Shown: positions 17,739 to 27,604, counted from the stretch's first letter. The stretch: 64,000 bases of DNA from Microthrixaceae bacterium (GCA_023957995.1 JAMLGK010000014.1:27124-91123); one strand, 5' to 3'. Notes: generated from the letters alone by a model not told the origin. A program made the numbers and translations.

Positions 17739-17936
17739 ATGCAGTCCTACCAAATCATCGTGCGCGGGAAGAGCGGCCCGATGGTCTCCGCTGCATTCGA
17801 CGAGATGGAACTCAGCGAGCTCCCCGGGGATCGGCTCATGATCCGCGGCGAGTTCGTGGACCAGGCATCGCTGCACTCCACGCTTCACCGGCTCCAGGAC
17901 CTGAGACTGGAGATCCTGACGATCCGCTCCGCGTGA
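17739..17936 (+). CDS. Small conserved protein next to the LAL regulator
   Basis: A 65-residue soluble protein that I recognise only as a short actinobacterial family (pattern YxIxVRGxxxxxxxxAFxxM...LHxxLxRLxDLxLEI) commonly found beside regulators. It has an alpha-beta look with no cysteine or membrane span. ATG 17739 is preferred over upstream starts because the conserved part begins there. It is followed 55 nt downstream by the LuxR-type gene on the same strand, so a regulatory partnership is plausible but unproven. Confidence 0.7.
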   Translation: MQSYQIIVRGKSGPMVSAAFDEMELSELPGDRLMIRGEFVDQASLHSTLHRLQDLRLEILTIRSA

Positions 17937-17991
17937 GCAGGACGTTCCGTGATCGGTTGCGACAACGGCCGTCGACTGGAAGTCTTCTGGC

Positions 17992-20637
17992 GTGCGAGCG
18001 AGCGGCAGGACGTCCGACCGCCGTGACCGCGCCGACGACCGTGACCGCGCACGCGACGAGACCCGGTTCTCGGTACCCCGCGAGAGACTCCTGGAGGTGC
18101 TCGACCGGAGCAACGACGGTGGCCTCGTGCTCCTGGTCGCGCCGGCCGGGTCCGGTAAGTCCGTTCTGCTGAGCCAGTGCACCCAGAAGACAGCGCGACC
18201 GACCATCTGGTTGGAGCTGACCGAGGCACACAACGATGCGGTCGTGCTGACCCGGGATCTGTGTGCTGCGGTCAACACGACCCATCCCGGATTCGATGCT
18301 TCGATATCGGAATCCGTGGAGGTGGGCGGAGCCCGCCTCGGTGACGGCTTCCTCGACGCCTTCGAGGCCGGACTGGCGCAGCTGGAGGAGCCGGTCGAGT
18401 TGGTCCTCGACGACCTGCATTCGCTCACCAACGGAGACATAGGCGCCGACCTCGGCACGGCGATCCGCTCGATGGGACCCGAGGCGCGGGTGCTGCTCGC
18501 CGGCCGCTGGGATCCGCCGTTCCGGATGGGCCGCATGCGCCTCGACGCCGAGACATTCGAAATCCGGGCGGACGAGCTCGCTTTCGATGCCGCCGAGGCC
18601 CGCGAGCTCCTCACCGGCCTCGTGGGTCGATCGCTCGACCAGATCGACCTCTCGACGCTTCTGGAGCGCACCGAGGGATGGGCGGCCGCACTCAAACTGG
18701 CGGGCCTCTCCATGCGTCAGGCGGACGACATCGATCTGTTCGTGAAGCGTTTCGATGGCGATGACCGAATGGTCGCCGAGTACCTCACCGAGGAGGTGCT
18801 CGACTCACTCGATCCCCCCACACGGCAGTTCCTGTTCGACACTGCGGTTGCCCCATGGCTCGATCCGGATCTCTGTGAACGGCTCACGGGGCGCACCGAT
18901 GCGCTGGCAACGCTCGAGCAGTTGAACGACCGGGGACTGTTCGTGGTGCCGGTTCGTGGCCACCGCCACAGGTTCCGTTACCACCATCTCTTCGCCGACC
19001 TGCTGCGGTACCAATTGCGGTTGCGGGATCCCGGCCGCGAACGCGATCGGCGCGCCGAGACCGCTCAGTGGCTTCTCGAGCACGGTCACATCGCCGAGGC
19101 GACGGTGCAGTTGACCGACGGAGGAGAACACCGGGGGGCCTACGAAATCCTCGCTGCACACGGCCACGAGCTGTTCGAACTCGGCGAGTCCGCAACCCTG
19201 CTCGAACTCACCAAGCGCGTCCACTCGGGACTGCCGAGCGGGTCCAGCGACATCGCCGTCGCCCTCATGGGCACCCAGGTGGCCGCCGACCGATTCAGCG
19301 ATGCGATCGCAACCCACCGGCAACTCGGCGACCTCACCCCGCCAGGACATCAGGTGGTGGCCGATGCGCTCTACACCTGCGCGGTCAATGGAGATCTACC
19401 GCTGGAGGAGACCCGCGATCGGGCCCGCTCGGTCGAGGCCGCTCTCGAGCGGATCGAACCGTCGGAGGTATTCAACACCCTGGGTATCGGGGGGGCTCAC
19501 TCGGTGCACACGATCGCGGTCTTCAACAGCGGTCTCGCATCTCTCTTCGCAGGTGAGATCCCGCGCGCCGCCGAGGAATTCGGCCGGGTCCTGGCTCTAC
19601 CGGGTTCCCGCTACCCGGTCTTCAGGGTGCATGGCCTCGGGGGCCTCGCGCTGTGCCACGCGATCCTGGGTCACCCCTCAGATGCACTGTCCTGTGCCGA
19701 GACCGCTGCGGAGATCGCCAGGGAAGTGGGTGCCGAGCGCCATGTGGCATCCGTACTCGCCCACACAGCAGGTGCGATCTCCCATACCGATCGAGCTGAA
19801 GAGGGACCCGCAACCGCTTGCTTCGATGCCGCGATGGAGATCCTCCGGCGGTGTGACCGCCCCGGACAGCGCGAGCTCGTCGAGCTGCAACGAGTCAACG
19901 CCCTGGCCCTGTTCTCCGGACCGGACAGCGCGCTCGAATCGCTGCGTTCGACCCGGACCGCGGTGTTCCCACGTCCTGTGAACACCACGCTGCGCACAGC
20001 CCTGGAGGCACGGATCCGTCTCCAGCTCGGATTGTCGACCAACCGACTGCTCTTCGCTGAGCCCGCGAACCGCGGCGACGTCCGGGACCCCACCGCTGCG
20101 GCACACTTCGATGTGCTCAGCGCTGAGGGTTCGCTCTCCGAGGCCAGGGCCGTGCTCGAGCGCTGGCGCTTCGCGGACAGCGATGACCGGTCCCGAGTCG
20201 AACGCGAGCTCCGCCGGGCCGTGTTGCTCGATGCCGAAGGACGCACCGCCAACGCCCGGCGGGTGCTGAGCGATGCGCTGGCCGCGGCATCCGGGGCCGG
20301 ACTGCACGCGACCGTGGCCACGACCCCCGGAGTGCGTTCCCTCGTGGCCCAGGTCCCCCCACGACCCGACGAGGCCGAGCTGCGGGCGTTCCTGTCGACC
20401 GCCGTCGACCGGGGGAGCCGCCTCGAGGTCAACCGGCATCTGCTCGAACCGCTCACCGAACGCGAGCTGGCAGTCCTGGACTACCTGCCGAGCCGACTCG
20501 GAAACAGCGAGCTCTCAGCTGCGCTGTTCGTCTCGGTCAATACGGTGAAGACCCACCTGCGGAACATCTACCGGAAGCTCGACGCTCCAGATCGCGACGC
20601 AGCCGTCGCACGCGCCCGCGAACGCGGGCTTCTGTAG
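17992..20637 (+). CDS. LAL-type LuxR family regulator (MalT-like)
   Basis: Large ATP-binding regulator of 881 residues. Walker A APAGSGKS is at residues 50-57 and a Walker B-like LVLDDLH follows near 140. The middle ~500 residues are helical TPR-like repeats of the MalT type. The C-terminal LuxR HTH is complete (LTERELAVLDYL to NTVKTHLRNIYRKL, about 822-870). In this family, ATP and a small-molecule inducer drive oligomerisation and activation. It starts at GTG 17992 and ends convergent with the MFS gene. The target genes are not obvious; the 65-residue protein upstream is the best candidate. Confidence 0.92.
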   Translation: MRASGRTSDRRDRADDRDRARDETRFSVPRERLLEVLDRSNDGGLVLLVAPAGSGKSVLLSQCTQKTARPTIWLELTEAHNDAVVLTRDLCAAVNTTHPGFDASISESVEVGGARLGDGFLDAFEAGLAQLEEPVELVLDDLHSLTNGDIGADLGTAIRSMGPEARVLLAGRWDPPFRMGRMRLDAETFEIRADELAFDAAEARELLTGLVGRSLDQIDLSTLLERTEGWAAALKLAGLSMRQADDIDLFVKRFDGDDRMVAEYLTEEVLDSLDPPTRQFLFDTAVAPWLDPDLCERLTGRTDALATLEQLNDRGLFVVPVRGHRHRFRYHHLFADLLRYQLRLRDPGRERDRRAETAQWLLEHGHIAEATVQLTDGGEHRGAYEILAAHGHELFELGESATLLELTKRVHSGLPSGSSDIAVALMGTQVAADRFSDAIATHRQLGDLTPPGHQVVADALYTCAVNGDLPLEETRDRARSVEAALERIEPSEVFNTLGIGGAHSVHTIAVFNSGLASLFAGEIPRAAEEFGRVLALPGSRYPVFRVHGLGGLALCHAILGHPSDALSCAETAAEIAREVGAERHVASVLAHTAGAISHTDRAEEGPATACFDAAMEILRRCDRPGQRELVELQRVNALALFSGPDSALESLRSTRTAVFPRPVNTTLRTALEARIRLQLGLSTNRLLFAEPANRGDVRDPTAAAHFDVLSAEGSLSEARAVLERWRFADSDDRSRVERELRRAVLLDAEGRTANARRVLSDALAAASGAGLHATVATTPGVRSLVAQVPPRPDEAELRAFLSTAVDRGSRLEVNRHLLEPLTERELAVLDYLPSRLGNSELSAALFVSVNTVKTHLRNIYRKLDAPDRDAAVARARERGLL

Positions 20638-20684
20638 CCCCGGCGACCCGACCGTTCCCGTCGCGGGTTGCTCGGCAGCCGGGA

Positions 20685-22265
20685 TCAGACGGCGCTGCGG
20701 TACCCGGCCAACAACTCCAGTTCGCGATCGTGGGGCGGGTACTTGAAGCGGATCAGCACCGCGCCCAGAGCGATTGCGACGACGCCCGCCAGGTATGCCC
20801 AGTCCTGTCCGTCCACGAACGACTGCTGGGCTGCAGAGATGATCTGGTCGGCATACTGCGGGTACTTCTCGGCGGTCGCCGCCGCGCTCGAGAACGACTT
20901 GGTCAGCTCCGCTTGGACCTGGTCGGTGATCTGGGACTGCTCGGCGGCGGGCGCCGACGCGATCATGCCGGTGACGGCCTTTGCGTATCCGGCGGTGAGC
21001 AGAGCCCCCAGCATCGACTGCATGACGGCCCCTCCGAGGTCTCGCTGGAGATCCGCTGTTCCCGAGGCCATGCCGGCTCTCGAGACCGGGACCGAGCCGG
21101 TCAGCGAGTTCGATGCCGGCGTGCCCGCGAATCCCACTCCCAGCCCCACGAGGGCATAGGCCAGCGCCACGAACCCGTAGTTCGTGGAGGTGTCCCAGAA
21201 CAGGTACATGGACCCGAAACCGGCCATGCAGAACATGTAACCCAGCAACAGCGTGTTGCGGGACCCGATCGAGGAGACCAACTTCGCCGACCGCGGGGCC
21301 GCCAGAACCATCATCACGACAGCCGGGAGGATCGCCAGCCCCGACTCGATCGGCGAGTAGCCGAGAACGTTCTGCAGGTACTGCTGGCCGATGAACATGG
21401 CACCCATCAGCGAGCCGAACACGATGATCCCGCCCACTGCGGCGACCCAGAACGTCGGTCGGGCCGCAACGCCGAGGTCGTACAGCGGGTTGGCAGCGCG
21501 GCGTTGACGCCACAGGAACAGCGCAGCGGTGATCACCGCCACTCCGGCAAGGACCCCGACGAGCGTGCCCTCTCCCGACACCGGCGCGAAGTTGATGGCC
21601 AGTACCAGCGCACCGACCATCAGCGCGGAGAGGACCCCGCCGAGGTTGTCGACCCGCCCTGTGGATTCGTTCACGTGAGCCGGAAGGAACTTCGCCGCCA
21701 GCACGAGGGCGGCGACCGCCAACGGCAGCGTGATCAGGAACACCGAGCCCCACCAGAAACTGCCGAGGAGTGCTCCCGATGCGAGCGGCCCCAGTGCCGA
21801 CATCCCTCCGCCGATGGCCGACCAGAGTGCAATCGAGCGGGTGCGCGAGGGACCTGCTGCCCAGAGTGCGGTGATGAGCGCCAGGGTGGTCGGAAAGGCC
21901 ATGCCCGCGGCGAGTCCACCGAGGATGCGGGCTCCCACCAACACCTCGGTCGACGGAGCCCAGGCGGCCAGCAGGCTCGCAGGGATCGACAGCCCCATGC
22001 CGAGAAGGACCATCATCTTGCGGCCGTGCCGATCCCCGAGCGCGCCGAGCCAGAGCACCGAGGCGGCCAGACCGAGGGAGAACCCCACCGCCACCAGGTT
22101 CAGGGCGGTCTGGGACGCGTCGAAGGCCTTGCCGATGTCGGGGAGTGCGACGTTGGCCACCGCCAGGTTCAGGTTGGCCACACCCGCCACGAGGATCAGG
22201 GTGCTCAACACCAGGGCGGCGTGGGCGGGGGCTCCGCCGTCGGTCGTGGCTGCGGAGTCGGTCAC
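20685..22265 (-). CDS. MFS drug-efflux transporter, DHA2 type with about 14 spans
   Basis: Proton-coupled exporter of 526 residues. The MFS loop motif appears as GALGDRHGRKMM between spans 2 and 3, and motif C-like GPLASGALL lies in span 5. Segments and length fit the 14-span DHA2 family (EmrB/QacA-like). An extracytoplasmic insert near the end (about 430-480, Ala/Gln-rich) is characteristic. It is separate from the Fur gene on the same strand by about 58 nt and convergent with the LAL regulator. Substrate unknown. Confidence 0.9.
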   Translation of the reverse strand: MTDSAATTDGGAPAHAALVLSTLILVAGVANLNLAVANVALPDIGKAFDASQTALNLVAVGFSLGLAASVLWLGALGDRHGRKMMVLLGMGLSIPASLLAAWAPSTEVLVGARILGGLAAGMAFPTTLALITALWAAGPSRTRSIALWSAIGGGMSALGPLASGALLGSFWWGSVFLITLPLAVAALVLAAKFLPAHVNESTGRVDNLGGVLSALMVGALVLAINFAPVSGEGTLVGVLAGVAVITAALFLWRQRRAANPLYDLGVAARPTFWVAAVGGIIVFGSLMGAMFIGQQYLQNVLGYSPIESGLAILPAVVMMVLAAPRSAKLVSSIGSRNTLLLGYMFCMAGFGSMYLFWDTSTNYGFVALAYALVGLGVGFAGTPASNSLTGSVPVSRAGMASGTADLQRDLGGAVMQSMLGALLTAGYAKAVTGMIASAPAAEQSQITDQVQAELTKSFSSAAATAEKYPQYADQIISAAQQSFVDGQDWAYLAGVVAIALGAVLIRFKYPPHDRELELLAGYRSAV

Positions 22266-22322
22266 ACCAAACCATATCCCGACACCGGCCGGTTACTGCC
22301 GGACCGACCGGCGCGGCGGTGA

Positions 22323-22760
22323 TCAGGAGCAGTTCGAGCAGGTCCCCAGCACATCGAGTCGATGATCGTCCGAATCGAAGTCGTCGCCTTCGGCCGCCGC
22401 CGCGAGGACCGACTCCAACCGCTGCTCGAACTCCGGTGACAGCGTGAAGTCGGTCACCCCGCCGCAACTGCGACAGACCAGGTGGTGGTGGTGCTCGGTG
22501 AGGTCCTGGGCGAGCTCGTACCGGGCGAAGTCGTCGGTGGTCACGACCCGGTGCACGGCGTCGGCGCGTTCGAGGACGGCCAGGTTCCTGTAGGCCGAGC
22601 TCTGCACGACCGACGGCGTCACCTCGACCAGCTGCGCAACCGTCACGGGTTGCGGCGCCTCCCTGAGCGCGTCCACCAGGGCTCGCCGATTGGCGGTGTA
22701 GCGCTGGCCGCTCCGACGCAACCGACGTTCGACCACCTCGTGGAGGTCCTCAGGTCTCAC
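22323..22760 (-). CDS. zur: Fur family regulator, probable zinc repressor Zur
   Basis: Metal-dependent repressor of 145 residues. The N-terminal winged helix (RYTANRRALVDAL...) precedes a metal-sensing part with HHHHLVC and two CxxC pairs, CRSC and CSNC, that hold a structural zinc. Its GTG start overlaps the znuC stop by four bases (22757-22760), so it is cotranscribed and translationally coupled with a zinc importer. That context makes Zur much more likely than Fur or PerR. It would bind the znuC-znuA intergenic region when zinc is plentiful. Confidence 0.88.
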   Translation of the reverse strand: MRPEDLHEVVERRLRRSGQRYTANRRALVDALREAPQPVTVAQLVEVTPSVVQSSAYRNLAVLERADAVHRVVTTDDFARYELAQDLTEHHHHLVCRSCGGVTDFTLSPEFEQRLESVLAAAAEGDDFDSDDHRLDVLGTCSNCS

Positions 22761-23602
22761 GGCTGCACACCGTGGGTTCCCCTGGGTACACCGTCGGCGT
22801 GGTGGTGTTGGTGGTGGGGATCGTCGAGGAACACCGTGCCGTCCTCCAGCCGGATGATCTGACCGCCGAACGCGCCGGCGAGCACCTTCGAGTTGAGCAC
22901 ATCGCCCGGAGGGCCGAAGGCAACCTGGTGACCGGCCACCACCAGCACGAGGTCACAGTCCCTCGCATCACCGAGGTCGTGGGTCGACAGCACCACGGAG
23001 TGGCCCAGCTCGCACTCCGACGCGACGACCTCGAAGGTCCGATCGCGCGAGACCGCGTCGAGTCCGGTGAACGGTTCGTCGAGCAGGAGGATCTGGGCAC
23101 CCTGCGCAAGGCCCTGTGCCACGAGGACGCGCTGCCGTTGACCGCCGGAGAGCTCGTGGATCTGGCGTCTCACCAGGTCTTCGAGACCAACCCTGGCGAT
23201 GGCATCCGACACCGCAGCCCGGTCTTCGTCGGACATGCGACCGAGGAGTCCGGTCGACGGGTAGCGCGCTATGCGTACGGCCTCGAGCACCGACACCGGA
23301 AGTGACCGGTCGACCTCGGTCGCCTGGAGAACCATCGCGGTCGAAACCGGCGCAACGGCACCGGGACCCACCTCGAGGGTTCCTCCCATCGGATCGATCA
23401 GGCCCGCCAGCGCCCGCAGGAAGGTCGACTTGCCGGACCCGTTCGGACCGATCACGGCGACCGAAGCACCCCAGGGGATGTCGAGGTCGATGTCCCGGAC
23501 CACCACCGACGAGCCGTACCCCAGAGCGAGGTCACGGGCGCGCACCGCTGGAGAGGGACCGGTAGCCGCTGGATCTGGTCGTGAATTGGTATTGAGAGTC
23601 AT
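22757..23602 (-). CDS. znuC: Zinc ABC transporter ATP-binding protein
   Basis: Cytoplasmic ATPase of 281 residues for zinc (or manganese) import. Walker A is GPNGSGKST, the signature is LSGGQRQRV, Walker B is LLLDEPF and the switch His is STHD. The C-terminal tail is His-rich (HHQHHH), as in many ZnuC proteins. ATG 23602 starts only 37 nt from the divergent znuA. It is coupled to the Fur-family gene at 22760. Confidence 0.92.
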   Translation of the reverse strand: MTLNTNSRPDPAATGPSPAVRARDLALGYGSSVVVRDIDLDIPWGASVAVIGPNGSGKSTFLRALAGLIDPMGGTLEVGPGAVAPVSTAMVLQATEVDRSLPVSVLEAVRIARYPSTGLLGRMSDEDRAAVSDAIARVGLEDLVRRQIHELSGGQRQRVLVAQGLAQGAQILLLDEPFTGLDAVSRDRTFEVVASECELGHSVVLSTHDLGDARDCDLVLVVAGHQVAFGPPGDVLNSKVLAGAFGGQIIRLEDGTVFLDDPHHQHHHADGVPRGTHGVQP

Positions 23603-23639
23603 TCTTGTTAGTATGCCCATTCTCACAGAGGGATACACC
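23603..23639. promoter_or_regulatory. Divergent znuC/znuA control region with TGAGAAT-like half sites
   Basis: Only 37 nt separate the two start codons, so both promoters must extend into the genes or be leaderless. Just around it are TGAGAGT-C-ATTCTTG (reading across the znuC start, near 23592-23606) and TGAGAAT on the minus strand (23617-23623). They resemble the TGAxAATxATTxTCA zinc-repressor box of actinobacteria, but the match is partial. Confidence 0.45.
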
Positions 23640-24797
23640 ATGATCACACACGGAACACTTCCAACGAGTCCACCCGCTCCCGGCGGACCCCACCGCCCCA
23701 CCGATCCGCATGCCAGCTCTGTCCAGAGCTCCCGGTCGAGGATGCCGCGCTCGCTGGCACTTCTGGGCTCGCGGGCGATTCTGGGCCTGCCGGCCCTCGC
23801 CCTGATCGCCGCCGCGACCGGATGCGGATCCAGCACCGAGGGGGCATCGAACGACACGGCCGACGACCGGGGAATCACGGTTGTGGCCACCACCAGCATC
23901 CTGGCCGACGTGCTCGACAACACGCTGGGCGATCTGGGAACCGTCGAGACGTTGATGGGTCCCGGCACCGACCCCCACGATTTCGCACCATCGGCCAAGG
24001 AGGTCGCCGAGATGCGCGATGCCGACGTGCTGGTCGTGAACGGCGCCGGACTCGAAGCCGGAGTGGAATCGGCCATCGACGCCGCTCGTGAGGACGGTGT
24101 GCCCGTGTGCACCGCCACCGACTATGTCGACCTGTTGGAGGCCGGCGACGACCATGACGAAGCGGCCCACGAAGACGAAGCTGCCCACGAAGACGAAGCG
24201 GCCCACGAAGACGAAGCTGCCCACGAGGACGAAGCGGCCCACGACCATGACCACGGACCGGAGGACCCCCACTTCTTCACCGATCCCGCACGCATGGCCG
24301 ACGCCGTGGATGGCCTGGCGACGTGCGTTGCCGAGGCCGCCGGACTCGACTCCGGAGAAGCGGACTCTCTCGAGGAGTCGGCTCTGGCATACGAATCGCG
24401 GCTGGACGAACTCGACTCCGAGGTGGAGGAGATCCTCGCCCCCGTCACTCCGGAGAACCGTGTGCTGGTGACCGACCACGAGGTGTTCTCGTACTTCGCC
24501 GACCGCTACGGGTTCGAGGTGGCGGGCACGATCATTCCCTCGACCAGCAGCCAATCCGAACCCGACGCGCGCGCTCTGGCAGACTTGGCCGATCTGCTGC
24601 GGGACAAGGAGGTGAGCGCGGTGTTCACGGATTCGACCTCATCGCCGGAGCTCTCCGAGGCCCTTGCAGGCGAGGTCGACGGGGTATCGGTGGTGGCGCT
24701 TCACACCGAGTCACTCTCCCCGGACGGAGCGGACACCTATGAAGAGATGGTGCGCTCCAACGCATCGAAGATCGCAGACGCCCTCGGCGGCGGTTGA
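23640..24797 (+). CDS. znuA: Zinc-binding lipoprotein, ABC transporter substrate-binding protein
   Basis: Extracellular metal-capture subunit of 385 residues. A long N-terminus leads to a lipobox (LIAAATGC) and cleaved Cys. The mature protein has the cluster 9 fold with His in DPHDFAPSAKE, a His/Asp/Glu-rich loop, DPHFFTDP and TDHEVFSYF. The loop contains EAAHED repeated four times and a fifth partial copy, encoded by 18-nt repeats (24159-24242). This is an expanded form of the metal loop of ZnuA and supports zinc over manganese. AGAGGG precedes ATG 23640; an in-frame ATG at 23613 is less likely. Confidence 0.92.
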   Translation: MITHGTLPTSPPAPGGPHRPTDPHASSVQSSRSRMPRSLALLGSRAILGLPALALIAAATGCGSSTEGASNDTADDRGITVVATTSILADVLDNTLGDLGTVETLMGPGTDPHDFAPSAKEVAEMRDADVLVVNGAGLEAGVESAIDAAREDGVPVCTATDYVDLLEAGDDHDEAAHEDEAAHEDEAAHEDEAAHEDEAAHDHDHGPEDPHFFTDPARMADAVDGLATCVAEAAGLDSGEADSLEESALAYESRLDELDSEVEEILAPVTPENRVLVTDHEVFSYFADRYGFEVAGTIIPSTSSQSEPDARALADLADLLRDKEVSAVFTDSTSSPELSEALAGEVDGVSVVALHTESLSPDGADTYEEMVRSNASKIADALGGG

Positions 24798-24803
24798 TCC
24801 TCG

Positions 24804-25667
24804 ATGCGCTGGCTGACCGAGGCCTTCGAACCTGCGTTCATGCAGCGGGCCCTGCTGGCCGGGCTCATGACAGCCGCAGTGACCTCGGTGGTCGGTACCT
24901 GGGTGGTGATCCGCGGCCTCGCGTTCATGGGGGACGCCCTGGCACACGGTGTGATCCCGGGAATCGCGGTCGCGGTCATCTGGGGCTTCAACCCACTGCT
25001 CGGAGCGATGGTGGCGGCGCTGGTGATGGGCGGGGCAGTGAGCCTCGTGTCGAGCCGGACGAACCTCCGCGAGGACACCAGCATCGGTTTGCTGTTCGTG
25101 GGGATGCTGGCGCTCGGCATCGTGATCATTTCGCGCTCGGATTCCTTCGCCACCGACGTGACGAGCCTGCTCTTCGGAGATGTCCTCGGAGTGACCACAG
25201 ACGACCTGCTCGGCCAGCTCGCGTTGAGCACGGTCGCGGTCGCCGTCGTTCTGGTCCTCTACCGCCCCTTGCTCGCACTCAGCTTCAACCGCGACAAGGC
25301 CGCAACGCTGCGCCTCGCACCCGGATGGACACACTTCGCCCTCATGGCGGTGATCGCACTGTCGATCGTGTCGTCGTTCCAGTCGATCGGCACCCTGTTG
25401 GTCTTCGGACTGCTGATCGGACCACCTGCGACGGCTTTCCTCATCGTGCGTCGGGTGCCCGCTGCCATGGCGGTGGCGGTCCTGATCGGCGCCGCGTGTG
25501 TGGTCGGAGGTCTGGTGATCAGCTTCCACTTCGGTACCGCAGGCGGAGCCACGATCGCAGGACTCTGCGTATTGGTGTTCTTCGCCGCCCTGCTCCTCGG
25601 CGAGCTCCGCGTGGCCCTGCACCGGTTTCGCGGGCCGATCAACCCCACAGCGCCGGAAGCGGGTTGA
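24804..25667 (+). CDS. znuB: Zinc ABC transporter permease
   Basis: Membrane subunit of 287 residues with about eight to nine spans, ABC-3 family. The family region GDALAHGVIPGIAVA, which couples to the ATPase, is present, as is ALSIVSSFQSIGTLLVFGLLIGPPATA in the second half. It starts 6 nt after znuA, so the two form one operon; the ATPase is on the other strand of the same divergent locus. The end is convergent with the TPR-like regulator at 25680. Confidence 0.92.
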   Translation: MRWLTEAFEPAFMQRALLAGLMTAAVTSVVGTWVVIRGLAFMGDALAHGVIPGIAVAVIWGFNPLLGAMVAALVMGGAVSLVSSRTNLREDTSIGLLFVGMLALGIVIISRSDSFATDVTSLLFGDVLGVTTDDLLGQLALSTVAVAVVLVLYRPLLALSFNRDKAATLRLAPGWTHFALMAVIALSIVSSFQSIGTLLVFGLLIGPPATAFLIVRRVPAAMAVAVLIGAACVVGGLVISFHFGTAGGATIAGLCVLVFFAALLLGELRVALHRFRGPINPTAPEAG

Positions 25668-25679
25668 GCGTCCCCGGGA

Positions 25680-27497
25680 TCAGCCGACGTCGACCACGTC
25701 CCACCCCACCCCATCGGCGGGTGTGTAGGCGCAGCTTCTCCCCGTGCTCACCGATTCCGCGAGGTGTTCACCCAGGCGGGGTGACTGGTTGCCGACCTCG
25801 GTGATACACCGCCTTATCGCCTTGGTCACCCTCACCCGTGACCTCTCCAGTTCGGCCGAGCCGGCCACCCGGTGCCGGCTCCCGGCCAGTGCCCTTCGCA
25901 GGAATGCCTGCTCCTCGACCTGGTCCGGCGTGATCGCCCCGCCCGCCTCCTCGAGCACCCGGAGCCGTTCGCGGTACTGGCGCCGCGCCGTTTCGTCGAG
26001 AGTGGACTCCACGGTCGAATCGTGGTCCTGGATCGGCGCGGCGGCATCCCAACGGCCGGTTCCCTCCAGCTCAGCAGCGGCAAAGGTGCGGCCGGGCGCA
26101 TGGAGCAGCCTCACGAGGATCATGGCACCCACCCCGGACACCTCGGCCGACCCCAGGGGGCCGTGGAACGACACCTGTTCCCCGTCGACGACGAGAGAGG
26201 GTTCGGAGGTGGCGACGGAAACCACTGCAGCTCGCGCCGACCGGGCCTCCTCGGCCCAGGCGAGCATTCCCATGGAGCGCAACTCGCCCTCGGCGGTCCG
26301 GAGCTCCGCGCTGTGGGGCCGCGCACCGACACCCTCGCAGTGCGCCAGGAGACGGGAGCGGTCGAGCCGACACAACGACGTCCAGGGGCCCGGCTCACGG
26401 CTCTCCAGCACTGCAGCGAAGTGGGCCGCCGCCCGCGTGGACTCCCCCGTCGTCGCTGCGAGCAGTCCGCAGGTGCGCCCGACCGGGCCGTAGGACGCGT
26501 AGCCGCTTCCATGGGTCGCGTCGAGATGGGCGAACCCGGCCAGCATCTCGAGAATGGTCCGGCTTCTCCCGGTGTCGTCGAGGCGGACCGCCACCAGTCC
26601 GAGCAGGTCGATGGTGACCAACCAGTTGAGGTCGCGCGGCACACTGTCGAAATCGTCCTCGGCGAGCACGTCGAACAACTCCGCAGCAGCCTCCAGGTGA
26701 CCCGCCTCTGCGAGACAGAACGCGAGGCCCGTGTCCCAGTTCGCCCGAACCCTGGGCGACGACGCACGGATCGACCGCACCGACTCGATCACGTCGCCGA
26801 GACCCATACGGAGATACCGCTCGATGGCCACCGTGATCGCCACGTTCTGGAACGAGAACGGCGAACCGGCCGTGTCGGAGGTGGAGCTGATCGCGTCGGT
26901 GTTCATCTTCACCGCCTCGTCGATGCGCCCTTCGAGCATCGCCAGGTTGGCTCTCCAGAGCTCTTCGCGGCGACGGAACCCCCTCAGGTCGGGATCGGCG
27001 GCCTGCCTGGCGAAAAGGTCGACCTCGGTCCTCGCGCCCGCCAGGTCGCCGGAATCGAAGTGGCCCAGGACCCGCCATTCGCGGATCCGCAACCGGATCT
27101 CGGGGTCACGGACCGCGTCGGCCACGTGTTCCAGCCGTTGCAGCACGACGGTCCGCTCAGGGATCTGGTCGGGGCCCCAGAGCCCATAGAGACGACCCAG
27201 TCCCGCGATCGCGATCAGATCCGCGTCACCGCTGCGCTCCGCCACCTCCTCGGCCTCGGCCAACAGCTGTTCGCGGCGTTGCCTGTTGTCGAGCCACCCC
27301 ACTTCGAGACCTTCCTGCACCGCCCAGTAGAGGGCCAGGACGAGACCGACGCGAGCCCGCACCGATGCATCCGGAGATGCTTCGACGGCGCTGGAGCGCT
27401 CCACCAGGTCCCGCCAGTGCTCCAGCAGCTCCCGACTCGACGTCGGAAAGGTCTCCACGATCTCCCAGGGCGGCCGAGGGCTCCCGTCGTCGCCCAT
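25680..27497 (-). CDS. TPR-like regulatory protein with C-terminal 'VTKAIRR...LGEHL' domain
   Basis: Soluble protein of 605 residues. The first ~380 are helical repeats of TPR/MalT type with no P-loop. The last ~200 match a domain I know from large actinobacterial ATPase or cyclase-type regulators: a small beta segment (VSFHGPLGSAEVSGVGAMILVRLL) followed by TARRQYRERLRVLEE, a coiled helix, then VRVTKAIRRCITEVGNQSPRLGEHLAESV and CAYTP. It is thought to be a winged-helix-like regulatory domain, but its role is not settled. The gene at 27605 on the other strand carries the same C-terminal signature. The two starts are about 107 nt apart, so they share a promoter region. Confidence 0.7.
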   Translation of the reverse strand: MGDDGSPRPPWEIVETFPTSSRELLEHWRDLVERSSAVEASPDASVRARVGLVLALYWAVQEGLEVGWLDNRQRREQLLAEAEEVAERSGDADLIAIAGLGRLYGLWGPDQIPERTVVLQRLEHVADAVRDPEIRLRIREWRVLGHFDSGDLAGARTEVDLFARQAADPDLRGFRRREELWRANLAMLEGRIDEAVKMNTDAISSTSDTAGSPFSFQNVAITVAIERYLRMGLGDVIESVRSIRASSPRVRANWDTGLAFCLAEAGHLEAAAELFDVLAEDDFDSVPRDLNWLVTIDLLGLVAVRLDDTGRSRTILEMLAGFAHLDATHGSGYASYGPVGRTCGLLAATTGESTRAAAHFAAVLESREPGPWTSLCRLDRSRLLAHCEGVGARPHSAELRTAEGELRSMGMLAWAEEARSARAAVVSVATSEPSLVVDGEQVSFHGPLGSAEVSGVGAMILVRLLHAPGRTFAAAELEGTGRWDAAAPIQDHDSTVESTLDETARRQYRERLRVLEEAGGAITPDQVEEQAFLRRALAGSRHRVAGSAELERSRVRVTKAIRRCITEVGNQSPRLGEHLAESVSTGRSCAYTPADGVGWDVVDVG

Positions 27498-27604
27498 CAG
27501 TGCCTCTTCCGGATCGATCTCCGCCCGGTGTTGCTCGGAGTGTCAACCATCGTGCCGACCACCGTAGCGGTGGCGACGAGCCGCTCCACCCGTAGGATCG
27601 GTTG

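Noticed and set aside
23271..23639. Longer N-terminus for ZnuA
   Set aside because: The upstream frame is the complement of znuC; the ribosome site and signal fit ATG 23640.
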